A program made the translations under genes and the position numbers. From positions 806,001 through 870,000 of the forward strand of contig NW_024468251.1 in NCBI RefSeq assembly GCF_002104995.1: a stretch of DNA of 64,000 nucleotides, given 5' to 3'. Source of the stretch: Linderina pennispora (Eukaryota; Kickxellomycota; Kickxellomycetes; Kickxellales; Kickxellaceae). Shown here in pieces: positions 9,511 through 20,483 of this stretch (position 1 is its first letter; each line of letters starts with the position of its first letter). A model generated the notes under the pieces. It was not told the DNA's origin, made no database searches, and was given only the letters and a program-made list of their open reading frames with translations.

Positions 9511-11411
9511 ATGTCGTATCCAAGAAGGCAGCCGCAGTCGCAACCACCACCACCCCAGCGCGGTACCCGCCTGCGTCATCCCGCACGCCGTGGTACCACC
9601 GCTGCTGCGGGAAACGCCAGAGCCCCACCGAATGACGCATCTGCATCTCGGCAGCAGCATGGTGGTGGCGCCGGCATTTTGGCAGACCTCAATTCGCTCC
9701 ACGACCAGCGCAACCGCGATATCCATGCTGTGTTTGCTACTGCCACGCCGCTCGACTCGCTATCAGAGTCGGTGTGTGTCAGTGGCCACTTGACGCCTAC
9801 AGGTAAGATACAAAGAGCCTTTCTTGGCAAGCGGGCGCCCTGGCCATGAAGGCAGTGGAAAAATTATCACACCTTTCCGCCCCTCTACTCCTACTGCAGC
9901 CGCATCTCGTCAGCTGGTTGCGTCCAAATGCTCGACTATGAGTCGCAAAATAAACAAACGATACGTGGTGTTCCTGGCAGAATCATGCAATGGCCGACAC
10001 TACTCCCTTTTAATTAATGCGCCCTTGCCGGCTCCTGTTCCCTCTGCGGCTGCCTCCACCTCGCCAAATGTGGGCTGTGTCTGTTCTCAACATATACCTG
10101 CAACTGTAGACCAGTGGGTTGCGGTGGGCAATGCCAGCAGCGGTGTCATTTCGTTGACATCCAGCGATAATGAAGAAGACCGTCCAGACTCGGCGATAGG
10201 CGCTCCGCCGCAGGAGAGCCAGGCGCAGGAGAGCCAGACATCCGAGTTTGGCATTGGCTTCAGCGTGCCAGTCGATGCGCAGTACCGGGATGTCAGACCT
10301 GCCAGCATGCCAGTGCCGCAATACACACGTCTAGCCAGTAGCTCCCATGACCCATTCGATGCCACCCCGGAAGATCCGGCGCAGACCGTGCACATGCTGC
10401 GCGAGAGCGTTGCCAGCATGCTGACCGCCGGTTCGAGCTCCTCGTCAGCCACATCATCGGCGAATCCGGCCCGCAGACACTCGCGTCAACTGGCACGGTT
10501 TGACCGCCGCCGCCAGCAGCACCAGCAGCAAGACGTGCCACGCTCGCCGAGCCACCTGTCAAAGGTCAGCGAGCCGTGCTATCCGTCGGGCCAGCGTCGG
10601 CCGACAGTGGATTTTGACCATTTCTCGGAGATTGCGCTGTCGTCGTCATCGCCACCGCAGCACCCGCACCCGACCATGTTCCCGCCGTATGAGGAATACC
10701 ATAGCCAGGCAGGACGAGTAGGCATGCAAGCATGGCAAGACAGCAGCAGCACCAATAACAGAGTGGTAGACGCCACGGCGCAAAATGCGCAGCAGCTGTC
10801 GTTCCGCCGTCGCACAAACACCTCAGGCAGCATGAACAGCGAGAACGATGCCATTGTACCAAGCCACTACTTGCCGGTAGATCCGCGGCTCGCATCCATA
10901 TCGTCTGTAAACACGCGGTCGCCGTTCGCGTCGATCCAGACAATCTCGCCTGTTATTCTGCCGTACAACGACGGGCCAGGTGTCCGTGGATGCCACGTCA
11001 GTCAAGCGTGCGCAGGCCGAGGAGGCCCTGGACCAGGCAATTCTGTGTCCCAGTGGAACATCTGTCAGCCTGGAGAAGACAGTGCTGCTAAGGTAAGAAT
11101 GATGGTGCAGCAGCAGGAGGTGATGTCTGGCCAAATGGCAGCACATCCAGAAATATGGACGTCCAGCCATATACATACATGAGCAGTTTTAATTTTCTTT
11201 CTTCGGTATCCTCGTGTTGCGTAGTGGCGGCAACGACGATGCAGGTGCCGCTGGCAATAGCAATAACGGCGGCATGCAGAGGCTGGTAAAGTACACCGGG
11301 TACGCGATCCTCGGATTCGGCGTCGGCACTGTTGTCGGCATGATGTGCTTTGACATGGCCGGCAGCACCTCGCCCAAGGCGACTCGCACCATCCCACTGT
11401 CAAGATTCTAA
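9511..11411 (+). CDS. Orphan disordered protein with C-terminal membrane anchor
   Basis: Three exons: 9511-9802, 9900-11092 and 11225-11411. Both introns (9803-9899, 11093-11224) have GTAAGA donors and TGCAG/CGTAG acceptors and preserve frame. About 556 residues. The body is disordered: Pro/Gln/Arg-rich start, then Ser, Gln and Pro-rich segments with RRHSRQLARFDRR and QQHQQQ. The last exon carries one hydrophobic stretch, YTGYAILGFGVGTVVGMMCF, about 20 residues from the C-terminus, as in tail-anchored proteins. An extra base in the GGG near 10974 breaks exon 2; the corrected frame reads SVSLEKTVLL into the last exon. I recognise no family. Confidence 0.6.
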
Positions 11412-11554
11412 CCCACCACACCCTTTCAATTCATCCCATGTTCTGTAACTCAATTTTGTTTCTCATCTTTCTGTGAAGCTCTGCAGACATCAACGTGCAT
11501 GCAGTCCTCTCGAATGGCCTTGTTGTAAAATGGAAAATAATAAATGAATATTGA

Positions 11555-13355
11555 TTACATAACCATCGAGACGATGGCAGCAGTCAGGGTGGTGGCGATG
11601 CTGCCGGTGATGCACGCGCTGAGGGCCAGGCGCGAGAAATCGGCCTTGCGCGAGGGCGCCAGACTGCCAAGGGCACCAATCTGCTGGGCGATACTGCCAA
11701 GGTTACCGAAGCCGCACAGCGAGAACTCGGCAATGATGTGGCCGCGGGTGGTCAGGGTATCAGCAATGCTCTTGCCAGTGAGCGGATCTTTAGCGTTCAG
11801 GTTCATGTACGCAACAAACTCGTTGGTGATAAACTTGAGACCCAGCAGCTGCGACACCTTGAGGATGTCGACCTTGGGCACGCCCAGGAGCCATGCGTAG
11901 GGGTACAGCAGGTAGCTGAGGATCAGCTGGAGCGTCAGTTCGTGGATGGTGATGAACTGGCCGAACCACGTCAGGAAGAAGTTGACCAAGTTGACCAGCG
12001 AGATGATGGCAATCAGGTTGGCGGCAATGAGCAGCGACAGGTTGATGCCGACAGCAGCGCCATTGCCCAGAGCGTGCAGGATGTTGGCCTCGTCCGTGCG
12101 CTTGGGCGGATCGACCATCTTGCCACGCGTCAGCGACTCCTCAGTCTCAGGGTAGCGGATCTTGCTCAGGGCCAGCGAGCACGGGATAGACATGATGCAG
12201 GCCGTGATAATGTTGCGAGGGTCAACGCCCAGCGCGATGTATCCCTGCAGCGTCGACCCGGAAATGGTGGCGAAAGCCGGCCGTCATACAGGCATGGATC
12301 TCCGAGTTCGTCATGTGCTCCAGATAGTCCTTGACCAGCAGGACGTTCTCGCTTTGGCCGATAAACGGCGAGGCAGCAGCTACGATGGACTCGGCGCCCG
12401 AGGTATCGAGGGACTTTTGGAAGAACCAGCCGAGGCGCTTCAGCAGCCACTGCATGCCTCCCAGGTAGTAGATCATCTGCACAAACGAAGCGAAGAAGAC
12501 GATGGCTGGGAACACAGAGATCGCAAACACGCCTTCGATGTTCGCGATTTTGCCGCCGAGCAGGAATTCAGTGCCGTAATGCGAGAAGTGCAGCAGGTCG
12601 GCAGCGCGGGTTGCGATCCAGTTGAACAGATCGTTACCCCAGTTGGTCTTGACGACGATGCAGCCCAGGCAGAACTGCATCAGGTAGCCGACGATGACGG
12701 TGCGCCACTGGATCTCGCGCGGGTTGCGCGACGTGAGCACCAGCAGGGCTGTGATGACGGCAATGCCCAGCAGCGACTGCATGCGGGAGCCACGGTTGCC
12801 GTTCTCGCTGTTGGGCAGGCCGAGCGACACGCCGAGGATCAGAGCCAGCAGAACAGCACCGCCAAACATGTAGAGGAACTTGACCGGAATGCGGGACACC
12901 CGCTGGGTCACAGCAGAATCGTAGATCTTGCTCATGGGCTTGGTGACCAGGGCAGTATCGACAAAGGCGAACAGCATCTTGAACGAGATGAACGCATACA
13001 GGAGAATGAATGGCAGCAGGTCGGACAGCTGCGTCTTCTTCTTCAGGGCCACAGAAGCGATGAAGTAGGCAGTAATCAGGAGCCAGATGGCAAGGCAGCA
13101 CAGGAACTTGTGTGTGTGCCAGACGTACTTGATCCCGCCAAAGATGTCGAACTTGCTCTTCGGCCTCTCTACGCGTCTCTCCCCCTCATCGTGGATCTGC
13201 TGCTTCTCATTGCCAGACGGCTCCGAGTCGACGCTGTATGGTGCCTGAGGACCGCCCATATGGCCGCTGGGCGCAAGGTCGGCCGTTGTCTTGAAGTCGC
13301 CAGGTCCGCTAAGCACAGCGCTATTTGAGTGCGGCGACTGATCGTTCGGCTGCAT
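11555..13355 (-). CDS. Concentrative nucleoside transporter, CNT/SLC28 family (copy 1, frameshifted)
   Basis: About 599 residues after correction. CNT proteins import nucleosides with H+ or Na+ across the plasma membrane. The start at 13355 precedes a soluble Ser/Pro-rich tail. The membrane region begins FLCCLAIWLLITAYFIASVA and carries the CNT core: GYLMQFCLGCIVVKTNWG, FFASFVQMIYYLGGMQWLL, ASPFIGQSENVLLVKDYL, GNLGSIAQQIGALGSLAP. The middle-to-C-terminal switch of frame near 12270 (TTTC before GCCACC) is one extra base; the intact neighbour copy shows what is expected there. Same strand and order as copy 2, so a tandem duplication. Confidence 0.9.
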
Positions 13356-15202
13356 ATTAGGGCTATTAAATGATGTGGTTGGCTTGCTATATGAGGATAG
13401 AAGGGGCGGGGGGCGTGCGGTTGCCAAGTAACAGGGAGTATGGAATATTAGCAGGTCTCTTTAACGTCTCTGGTAGCAGTTTTGCCGGGAAGAAAAACTA
13501 GGAACCAGGAAGACAACTAATAGATAAAAAATGGAGGGGCTGTGGGAATAGTACAAGAGCTTGTGCTAGAATGAGCAGTGGGGGGTGGCTGTCTGTGGTG
13601 ACTATATATACTATCCGGCTAGCCCTACAGCCGGCCTAACGCCTCTGAAGCGCACACTGGAAAAAAGGGGCCGGGGGGACGAGGAGCGTCGTAAGGATGG
13701 GCAATCCTTTCTAGCATTAGTGTGCATTTGGACTCTCCGCCCAGTTTTCATTCGCGTGGGATAAAAAAATTTTTCACTAGCCCGGCCGTTCGGATTTGCT
13801 GTTGGGCGGGATGGCCTGAGATACGGCACGGAGCAGCGGCTGGCACGCTTTGTCTAACCTGTGCTAGCTGCCTGAGCGCAATTGTAGCTGGTGTGCGGCC
13901 AGTACTGGATCCACTTGGCCAGGCTGTGATTCTGCCGACTGGGACCACGTCGCTAATACTCGCAGCTACCACCGGCGGTTGCCTTTTTGCTGCCAATGCT
14001 CACAGCTTCACCCCAGTTCAGCTAGATGATTCGCCGTGTGGCGACGATGGGGATACGATCGTTGGCAAAAGTGGCCGAAAGCGGGGCGGTATTGTTTTCG
14101 CTTTACGACAGCCTGTGCAACAGGCGCTAGCCCCTCACACAGCAGTTGCACAGACAGCTAGCAGAACTTCGCTGATGGGCAGCCGCTTCTCGAGCGCGTA
14201 GATCCCTTCTGCTGTTCTGCAGCTGGCATGTGGGAGACGGAATCGAGCCTGTCACAGACACAAAGCATTGTTCTGCCTGCTGCAGTACTACTACTACTAC
14301 TAGCTGGTGTTTAGGGAAGCAGATCAAGCAAATAAGCCTTGGATAGCCTGGGCACCTGTGCCACTCTGGCAGAGCGCATATGCTGCACGTTACCTCGCAC
14401 GGCAGTGCCTTGCTGCTCCAGCACTTGGTTTTGCGCACAAGCCTAGCTAAACAAACTTGGGTGGCAGTCCTCAATGTCCCCTTTTAGTTCAGCGTGGGAT
14501 TCAAGAACGAGCTGAGAACGGGCAAAATGTGTTTGCCTTACTTGTACGAAGATCGCCGGACCGGCTTGTATTTCGCGCTTCCCATCCCCATCTCTGCCTG
14601 TCCTTTCAGCTTCCCAAGGGTGTAATCGGGATCATGCCAGGACTATGCAGACGCATGCAGCGTCGCTGCTATACACAACTGCAAAAATAGCGAGCGTGGG
14701 GTCACTGCATCCTGGCGCGGCATTTGGAAGCTGGCTGCCAGATACGTCTTTTGCGCTCGTCTAGAGAATGGTGGATAGAGCTGCACGTTGCGGTCATGTG
14801 CTGTCGGGGTTTCCAGCCGCTTTAACTGGCTACGCGCCCGCTTTCTAACAGCAGGCGCGCATGGACTTTGGCTCGTGATGCAAGCTGCAAAGCAAACATA
14901 TCCCGTTGCATGCCCACAGGCGCAAAATTCTCCGCACCAGCACTATTTAGTCAGGTGAAGGCAGTTTGCTGCGTCACGCGGATACTTAGACAAGCAGCTC
15001 CCAGGATTGTCTCTCGCTTGCAGATGGACACTGAAAGGGCCTAGGTGCAAATCAAGGACACAAATAATCCATGCATGACCATCGGTATTCGCTCATCGTG
15101 GACCCAAAGTCGCATTTGCCCTCCACCAGTTCGGACAGGGGTTGTCTGCCAGTTGATCGATAACGGAGAGACGGTTTTATTATCAGTGGCGCATCAGCTA
15201 TT
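13356..15202. other. Long spacer between the CNT copies
   Basis: Holds the promoter of CNT copy 1 at its low-coordinate end, with a TATATATA box at 13603-13610 about 250 bases upstream of the ATG on the minus strand. The remaining 1.6 kb has no recognisable gene; it contains several CTAG/GCTAGC occurrences and a short (ACT)5 run near 14285. It could be decayed coding sequence, but I cannot identify any. Confidence 0.5.
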
Positions 15203-16945
15203 CTAAAAGATCATCGACACAATGGCTGCCGAGAGCATGGTTGCTGTAGCGCCGGTCAAGCAGGCGCTGAGAGCCAGGCGCGAAAAGTCGGCCTTGCGCG
15301 AGGGCGCCAGACTGCCGAACGCAGCAATCTGCTGGGCAACACTGCCCAGGTTGGCGAATCCAGCAAGCGCAAACTGGGCAATTAGCAGACTGCGCTTGTC
15401 AGACAGGCTGTCCTGGACGGCCGGACCGCCGCTCAGGCCAGTTAGCGATGAGTATGCAACAAACTCGTTGCTGATAAGCTTGAGGCCAAGCAGCTTTGAC
15501 ACCTTGAGCACATCCTGGCCGGGCACGCCCAGGAGCCAGGTGAACGGGTAGAAGATGTAGCCGAGGATCAGCTCCAATGTAAGGTCGGGGATAGCAATGA
15601 ACTGGCCAAGCCATGTCAGCAAAAAATCGACAGCGTTGACAAGCGACACAAGCGCAATGACGGTGGCCAGAATCAGCAGCGACAGGTTGATTCCCGTTGC
15701 GGCGCCATTGCCCAAGGCGTGCAGAACGTTGGACTCCTTTTCGCGCTTCGACAACACAATCCTGCCCTTGGTCAGCGGCTCCTCAGTCTCGGGATAGCGG
15801 ATCTTGCTCAGGGCCAGCGAGCACGGGATAGACATGATGCAGGCCGTGATGAGGTTCTTGGCATCGACGCCGAGAGCCACATACGACTGGAACACAGAGC
15901 CGGAGATAGTGGCAAAGCCAGCGGCCATGCACGCGTGGATCTCAGAGTTTGTCATATGGTCCAGGTAGTCCTTGACCAGCAGAACATTCTCGCTCTGGCC
16001 GACAAAGGGCGATGCTGAGGCCACAATTGACTCAGCACCGGATGTATCTAGTGCCTTGTAGAAGAGCCAGCCCATGCGCTTCAGCAGCCACTGCACACCT
16101 CCCAGGTAGTACATCATCTGGACGAACGCTGAGAAGAAGATGATGACCGGGAACATGGTTGCGGCTATAGCGCCGCTGGTGAGTGCGCCTTCGGTGAAGA
16201 ACAGGGAAGTCCCGTAGTTGGCGAACCCCAGGAAGCTCGATGCGATGCCTGCGAGCCACTGGAATAGGTCGCTGCCCCAGTTGGTCTTCATCACGATGCA
16301 GCCCAGGCAGAACTGCATCAGGTAACCGACGATGACGGTGCGCCACTGGATATGGCGCCGGTTGTTGGACAGCAACACCATGATCGCCGTGATTACGATT
16401 ATGCCCAGGAACGACTGCATGCGTGCCAGCCGGCTGTCACCTTCCCTTGTCGGCAGACCCAGCGAGACCGAAAGCATTAGGGCGATCAGCACGGCAGTGC
16501 CGATAGCGTAGCGCACACGCAGCGACAGCTTGTCAACAGCTGGCTGTATGGCTGAATCCCAAGCGTTGCCTATCGGGCCAGAGACGATGGTGGTCGGCAC
16601 AAAGAAGAAAAATATGCGGCCAGTGATAAACACATAGAGGAAGATGAAGGGAAGAATGTCAGATGTCTGGGTCTTCTTCTTCAGCGCCAGCGACGCAATG
16701 AAGTAAGCAGTGAGCAGGACCCAGACCAGCCCGATCGTCACTTTCTTGTTCTGCTCGTACAGCTGCTTGACCTTGGCAGACACTCCGCTACCTGGCTGCC
16801 TTTTGTCAGACAGTGATCTTTGCGAGATGCCGTCTGGCGTCTGTGAGAGATCTTCTGAGACGTTGCCCTCAACAGCCTCGATCGCTGTGCCCTTCCTGTC
16901 GGCGAATTCAGCCAGCGATGGCGTGGTTGTTGAATCGGATGCCAT
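15203..16945 (-). CDS. Concentrative nucleoside transporter, CNT/SLC28 family (copy 2, intact)
   Basis: Intact, 580 residues from ATG 16945. A cytosolic tail of about 85 residues is followed by roughly 12 hydrophobic segments in CNT order: WVLLTAYFIASLALKKKTQ, GYLMQFCLGCIVMKTNWG, VIIFFSAFVQMMYYLGGVQW, ASPFVGQSENVLLVKDYLDH, IHACMAAGFATISGSVFQSY and ANLGSVAQQIAAFGSLAPSR. The G-Q-S-E-N segment belongs to the conserved nucleoside/ion-binding core. It is highly similar to copy 1 in the core and diverges in the N-terminal tail. A TATA box (TATAAAT, 17102-17108, minus strand) lies about 160 bases upstream. Budding yeast lacks CNTs, so this is a gene-content clue. Confidence 0.92.
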   Translation of the reverse strand: MASDSTTTPSLAEFADRKGTAIEAVEGNVSEDLSQTPDGISQRSLSDKRQPGSGVSAKVKQLYEQNKKVTIGLVWVLLTAYFIASLALKKKTQTSDILPFIFLYVFITGRIFFFFVPTTIVSGPIGNAWDSAIQPAVDKLSLRVRYAIGTAVLIALMLSVSLGLPTREGDSRLARMQSFLGIIVITAIMVLLSNNRRHIQWRTVIVGYLMQFCLGCIVMKTNWGSDLFQWLAGIASSFLGFANYGTSLFFTEGALTSGAIAATMFPVIIFFSAFVQMMYYLGGVQWLLKRMGWLFYKALDTSGAESIVASASPFVGQSENVLLVKDYLDHMTNSEIHACMAAGFATISGSVFQSYVALGVDAKNLITACIMSIPCSLALSKIRYPETEEPLTKGRIVLSKREKESNVLHALGNGAATGINLSLLILATVIALVSLVNAVDFLLTWLGQFIAIPDLTLELILGYIFYPFTWLLGVPGQDVLKVSKLLGLKLISNEFVAYSSLTGLSGGPAVQDSLSDKRSLLIAQFALAGFANLGSVAQQIAAFGSLAPSRKADFSRLALSACLTGATATMLSAAIVSMIF

Positions 16946-17871
16946 TGCTCGTGTATATGTGGGTATTAGTAACAATAAGGGAGTGCAACTTGTGACGCTT
17001 CCCTGGAGATGGAACGAAAGTAAAATAGAATAGATAGTAACAGGAGTCGAATATACAGTTTGTCATAAGCCAGAAGCGCGGCAAACGGCGGCTGCAGGCC
17101 AATTTATACCAGAAAAGCTACCGCTGCCTCCGCCAGACTGCCCTGTTGGAAAAACCAGCGATAACCAGCTGGCAGGACTCGGTGACGCCTCTATGCTCCC
17201 ATCCGGTCGCAATACCGCCGCTGAGATGTGACCTGGAAACGCGATACGGGTAGAAAGAAATTGGCGATAGGCAGATTCACTCACTCCTCGCAAGAGGGGA
17301 TTTACCCTGCAGCTTGGATTTGGTGTTATTTTGCATCGAAATGGCAACAGAGGTCAACCGCACTGGCGAATCGTGGCGCTCAGGCGCTGTTAGCTTCGAT
17401 GCAGCACCTTCCAGGTTGCGGTTCTCGGCGATGGTGCCATTCCGAATTGAGCTGGCTTTCTGTAAGCTCACACCCACTATTGATCCAGGACTGGGTGCTT
17501 CAATCTGCAAGCTGTGAGCGATCGGCGAGCTCCGGGCGCTTTTCAGCAATGCCGACAAATCTCCCCCAACCGGGTCGGGGAATGTGAAATCTAACTGCTG
17601 CAAAAAGGAGCCTGGGAACAAAAGACCTGGAGAAGCGGCACAGGTTCACTTTGGCATGCCATGGTGCTCGCTTTCCGCCAGTGGTCGTCCAGAGATCCAT
17701 GTTGCATGCTGGGTGATCCAGAGCAGACAACACTGCATCTAGTCGCCATTCAACTATACATTCCAGCAGCTGTGCTTAATAGGCATGCCTTCGTCGGTAC
17801 TCTGCATAGCACGGCTTTACTATCATGCTCATTGCTACCAATGTTTTTGCCATATAGAATGTATTGTAGCA
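16946..17871. other. Spacer between CNT copy 2 and RRP4
   Basis: About 926 bases with no supported gene. It includes the CNT copy 2 promoter (TATAAAT at 17102-17108, minus strand) and the RRP4 3' flank. Nothing else recognised. Confidence 0.5.
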
Positions 17872-18738
17872 TTATGCCTGCTGCAGAAGCTGCGCCTTGA
17901 CGCTGTCGGCCAACTCCTGGGCAATGTCGGTCTTGAGCAAGTCCTTGACGGCGTGCGGCAGACTCGACTCATAGGCAAAGTTGATCGATGTCTCAGTGAT
18001 CTTGACATACATGCGGTTGAGTAGACGGATGCAGTTGGCGACCCGGGCAATAGTCTCGCGCTCCTCATCCGAAATGAGCTCGTTCTGATCCGAGTACATG
18101 TGCTCTGCGTTCGCCTCGACCTTGGCGGCCGACACGTGCTTGCTGATCCAGATATACCCATTGACACCCAGCACGACATCGACGCCACATGGCAACCGAT
18201 GCAAATGGGTGCGGCTGCGCGGGACCAGCTGCGGGAACACAGCGACCATAGTGCCATTGCGCAGTTTGCCGTACTGCACAGACCGCGTGTGCAGCGACAG
18301 GGCGCCGTCAGCGAAATACGACTGCACCTCGGCGTATACAAGATCACCCTCGGCAAAGAAACTGCGCATCTGCAGCTCGTCGGATTCGGACTTGCGGCGC
18401 TGGATGCCGCCAGGGAGGATGATTGACGATAAAAGGAGCACGCCGTCCTGGCGCGCGTTGACATCCACACGCCACCGCTTCGAGGATACCTCAGTGATCC
18501 GGCCCACGACGATATCGCCAATCTCACCGCCGTACCGCTGCTTCAGGGGACGCACCGAGATCAGCTTGTTGACGCGCTCAACGGCGCCAGCTACTGACGA
18601 GTAGATCGACTCGTGCTCGGCGAATGTGCCGTGTCCGCGCATGTATGCATTGTCGCTGGTGATCAGTGTGCCAGGCGTCACGATGCGCGAGATGATGTTC
18701 GACGCCCCGGCGTCCATAGGCTCACTATCGACTTGCAT
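17872..18738 (-). CDS. RRP4: Exosome complex RNA-binding cap subunit RRP4
   Basis: Intact, 288 residues from ATG 18738. RRP4 is an S1/KH cap protein of the RNA exosome (3'-5' RNA processing and decay, nucleus and cytoplasm). The N-terminal strand IVTPGTLITSDNAYMRGHGT is the RRP4 signature. The S1 domain follows (GEIGDIVVGRITEVSSKRW, WRVDVNARQDGVLLLSSI). The family stretch LPGGIQRRKSESDELQMRSF precedes a KH-like end (GVNGYIWISK). A longer N-terminal reading is open upstream, but it has no RRP4 similarity, so the ATG at 18738 is chosen. HEM2 ends 137 bases upstream on the same strand. Confidence 0.93.
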   Translation of the reverse strand: MQVDSEPMDAGASNIISRIVTPGTLITSDNAYMRGHGTFAEHESIYSSVAGAVERVNKLISVRPLKQRYGGEIGDIVVGRITEVSSKRWRVDVNARQDGVLLLSSIILPGGIQRRKSESDELQMRSFFAEGDLVYAEVQSYFADGALSLHTRSVQYGKLRNGTMVAVFPQLVPRSRTHLHRLPCGVDVVLGVNGYIWISKHVSAAKVEANAEHMYSDQNELISDEERETIARVANCIRLLNRMYVKITETSINFAYESSLPHAVKDLLKTDIAQELADSVKAQLLQQA

Positions 18739-18875
18739 TTTGCTTCCAGAAAAGTTTTTGATGTAAGGGTCGTATGAAACGCTAGAAACAATTCTACCAA
18801 AAATAATTTTTTCGACCACCAAGATGCAGCATGATGGGACCCGTTGTGGGTTGGGAGCAAAAAGAAAAACAAAAC

Positions 18876-19865
18876 CTACTGCTCCAGCCAGTCGAGCAGC
18901 TCCGGAGTAAAGTAGGTAACGATGAGGTTGCACCCGGCGCGCTGCAGGCTGGTCATGCTCTCGAGCACGGCGGTCTTGAAATCAAACACGCCAGCGTTGG
19001 CCGAGTGGTGGATCATGGCGTACTCGCCCGACACCTGGTACGCAGCGATCGGGTGATCGGGCGCCAGCTCCTTGGCATCGCGGATGATGTCCAGGTAGAA
19101 CATGGCCGGCTTGACCATGATCATGTCAGCTCCCTCGTTCACATCGCGCTGGATGGCACGGCGGCCCAGGCCACGCGCGCCCGGCGGCAGCTGGTACGCC
19201 GAGCGGTCACCAAACTGGGCGCCAGAGCACGCCGCGTCGCGGAACGGACCATAGAGGGCCGACGCAAACTTGGCGCTGTAGGCCATCAGCGACACGCGGT
19301 GGCTCAGCCCGGCGTCGTGCAGGCCCTGCTTGATGGCGCGGATGCGGCCGTCCATCATGTCGGAGGGCGCGACGTTATCGGCGCCGGCCTTGGCGTAGTT
19401 GACGGCGACCTCAGCCAGACGCTTGACGCTGGCGGTGTTGTTGATCGTGTTGTCAGGGTTCAGGTGCCCGCAGTGCCCGTGGGACGTGTACTCGCACAGG
19501 CAGACATCGCACGACACAAGCAGGGCCGGGTACAGCCGCTTCAGCTCCTTGATAGCCAGCACAACAGGTCCGCTGGGGTCGTCGGCGGCAGTGCCGAATG
19601 CGTCCTTGACCGAGTCGCTGGGCACGCCAAACAGCATGACCGACTTCAGGCCCTTGGCCACCAGCGGGCCGATGACCTCCTCAATGCGGTTGACTCCCAG
19701 CCGGAACTGGTTGGGCATCGACGGGATCGCAATCTTGGCATCGGCCTCGTCGGTGATGAAGATGGGGTACATCAGCGAGCCCTTGGTCAGGGTGCGCTCA
19801 ACCTGCCAGGGGCGGGTGGTCGGGTTGTGGTAGCCAGCGTGCAGAAGCGAGTCGATTTGGACCAT
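18876..19865 (-). CDS. HEM2: Delta-aminolevulinic acid dehydratase (porphobilinogen synthase)
   Basis: Intact, 329 residues. Condenses two 5-aminolevulinate molecules to porphobilinogen in the cytosol, the second committed step of haem synthesis. The zinc site CDVCLCEYTSHGHC is complete (Cys122, Cys124, Cys132), marking the zinc-dependent class. The two active-site lysines are Lys199 (MAYSAKFASALYGPFRDAA) and Lys252 (MIMVKPAMFYLDI). The allosteric-lid region GDRSAYQLPPGARGLG is present. ATG 19865 gives the usual yeast-like N-terminus (MVQIDSLLHAGYHNP); an open extension upstream is ignored. Divergent from the KIAA0930 homologue. Confidence 0.97.
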   Translation of the reverse strand: MVQIDSLLHAGYHNPTTRPWQVERTLTKGSLMYPIFITDEADAKIAIPSMPNQFRLGVNRIEEVIGPLVAKGLKSVMLFGVPSDSVKDAFGTAADDPSGPVVLAIKELKRLYPALLVSCDVCLCEYTSHGHCGHLNPDNTINNTASVKRLAEVAVNYAKAGADNVAPSDMMDGRIRAIKQGLHDAGLSHRVSLMAYSAKFASALYGPFRDAACSGAQFGDRSAYQLPPGARGLGRRAIQRDVNEGADMIMVKPAMFYLDIIRDAKELAPDHPIAAYQVSGEYAMIHHSANAGVFDFKTAVLESMTSLQRAGCNLIVTYFTPELLDWLEQ

Positions 19866-20483
19866 GGTCGTAGAGTGTGCAGGAAGTGGAATACAGAAGC
19901 GGGAGGAGAGATGCACCCGGCCGCCCACCCACAGCCCCGCTGTGCTTCCATCAGCACAGCCTCGGAGTTCCCGACCTGCTCGGCGCTGATTATCGCGACG
20001 GAATCAAATTTGCGTGATCAGCACCGCTCCGCTTGACGTGGACGATTTCACTTCAAGCCTGGGGATCTACAGCCAGGTCTGCTTGGCTGGAGGAGCGGCA
20101 AGGGGGAATGGTGCCAGGTTGGCGACGGTGAGTCTTCTCAGGCTGGAACTAGCGAGGGGAATCCGCCATGGGACCAGCACAAGTTCCGAGAAGGCAAGCG
20201 AGCGTATATTTTCCTGGCTGTGACTCGAAAAATCGAAGAATTGGGTGTTTGAGTAGAAAAAGGGGTTCTCGGTTGGAGCTTTGAGCTCAGCAGCCTTTCC
20301 CCTCCCTCTCTTTATCGTCACTTCTCTATTCTGCCTTTCCCCTTTACTTCCAATTTGACGACTAGCAGCCCTCCATATTTATTTCATTGCGAATCTCGCT
20401 CTGCCAGAAACCTATTCCATCCCCTCCCCCTCCACACCCGTATTAACCACTCCGCGCGCCCTGCCAACCCCCTTTTTGCAGCA
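19866..20483. promoter_or_regulatory. Divergent HEM2 / KIAA0930-homologue promoter
   Basis: A 618-base spacer between two divergent ATGs. The half next to the plus-strand gene is strongly pyrimidine-rich (CCCTCCC, TTTCCCC). No TATA consensus seen. Confidence 0.45.

Noticed and set aside
12162-13328. Long open frame antisense to CNT copy 1
   Set aside because: No recognisable family; the sense strand encodes a clear transporter.
16024-16034. TGACTCA in CNT copy 2
   Set aside because: Lies inside coding sequence, so probably chance.
18831-20036. 401-codon open frame antisense to HEM2
   Set aside because: HEM2 on the other strand has all catalytic residues; the antisense frame has no domain logic.
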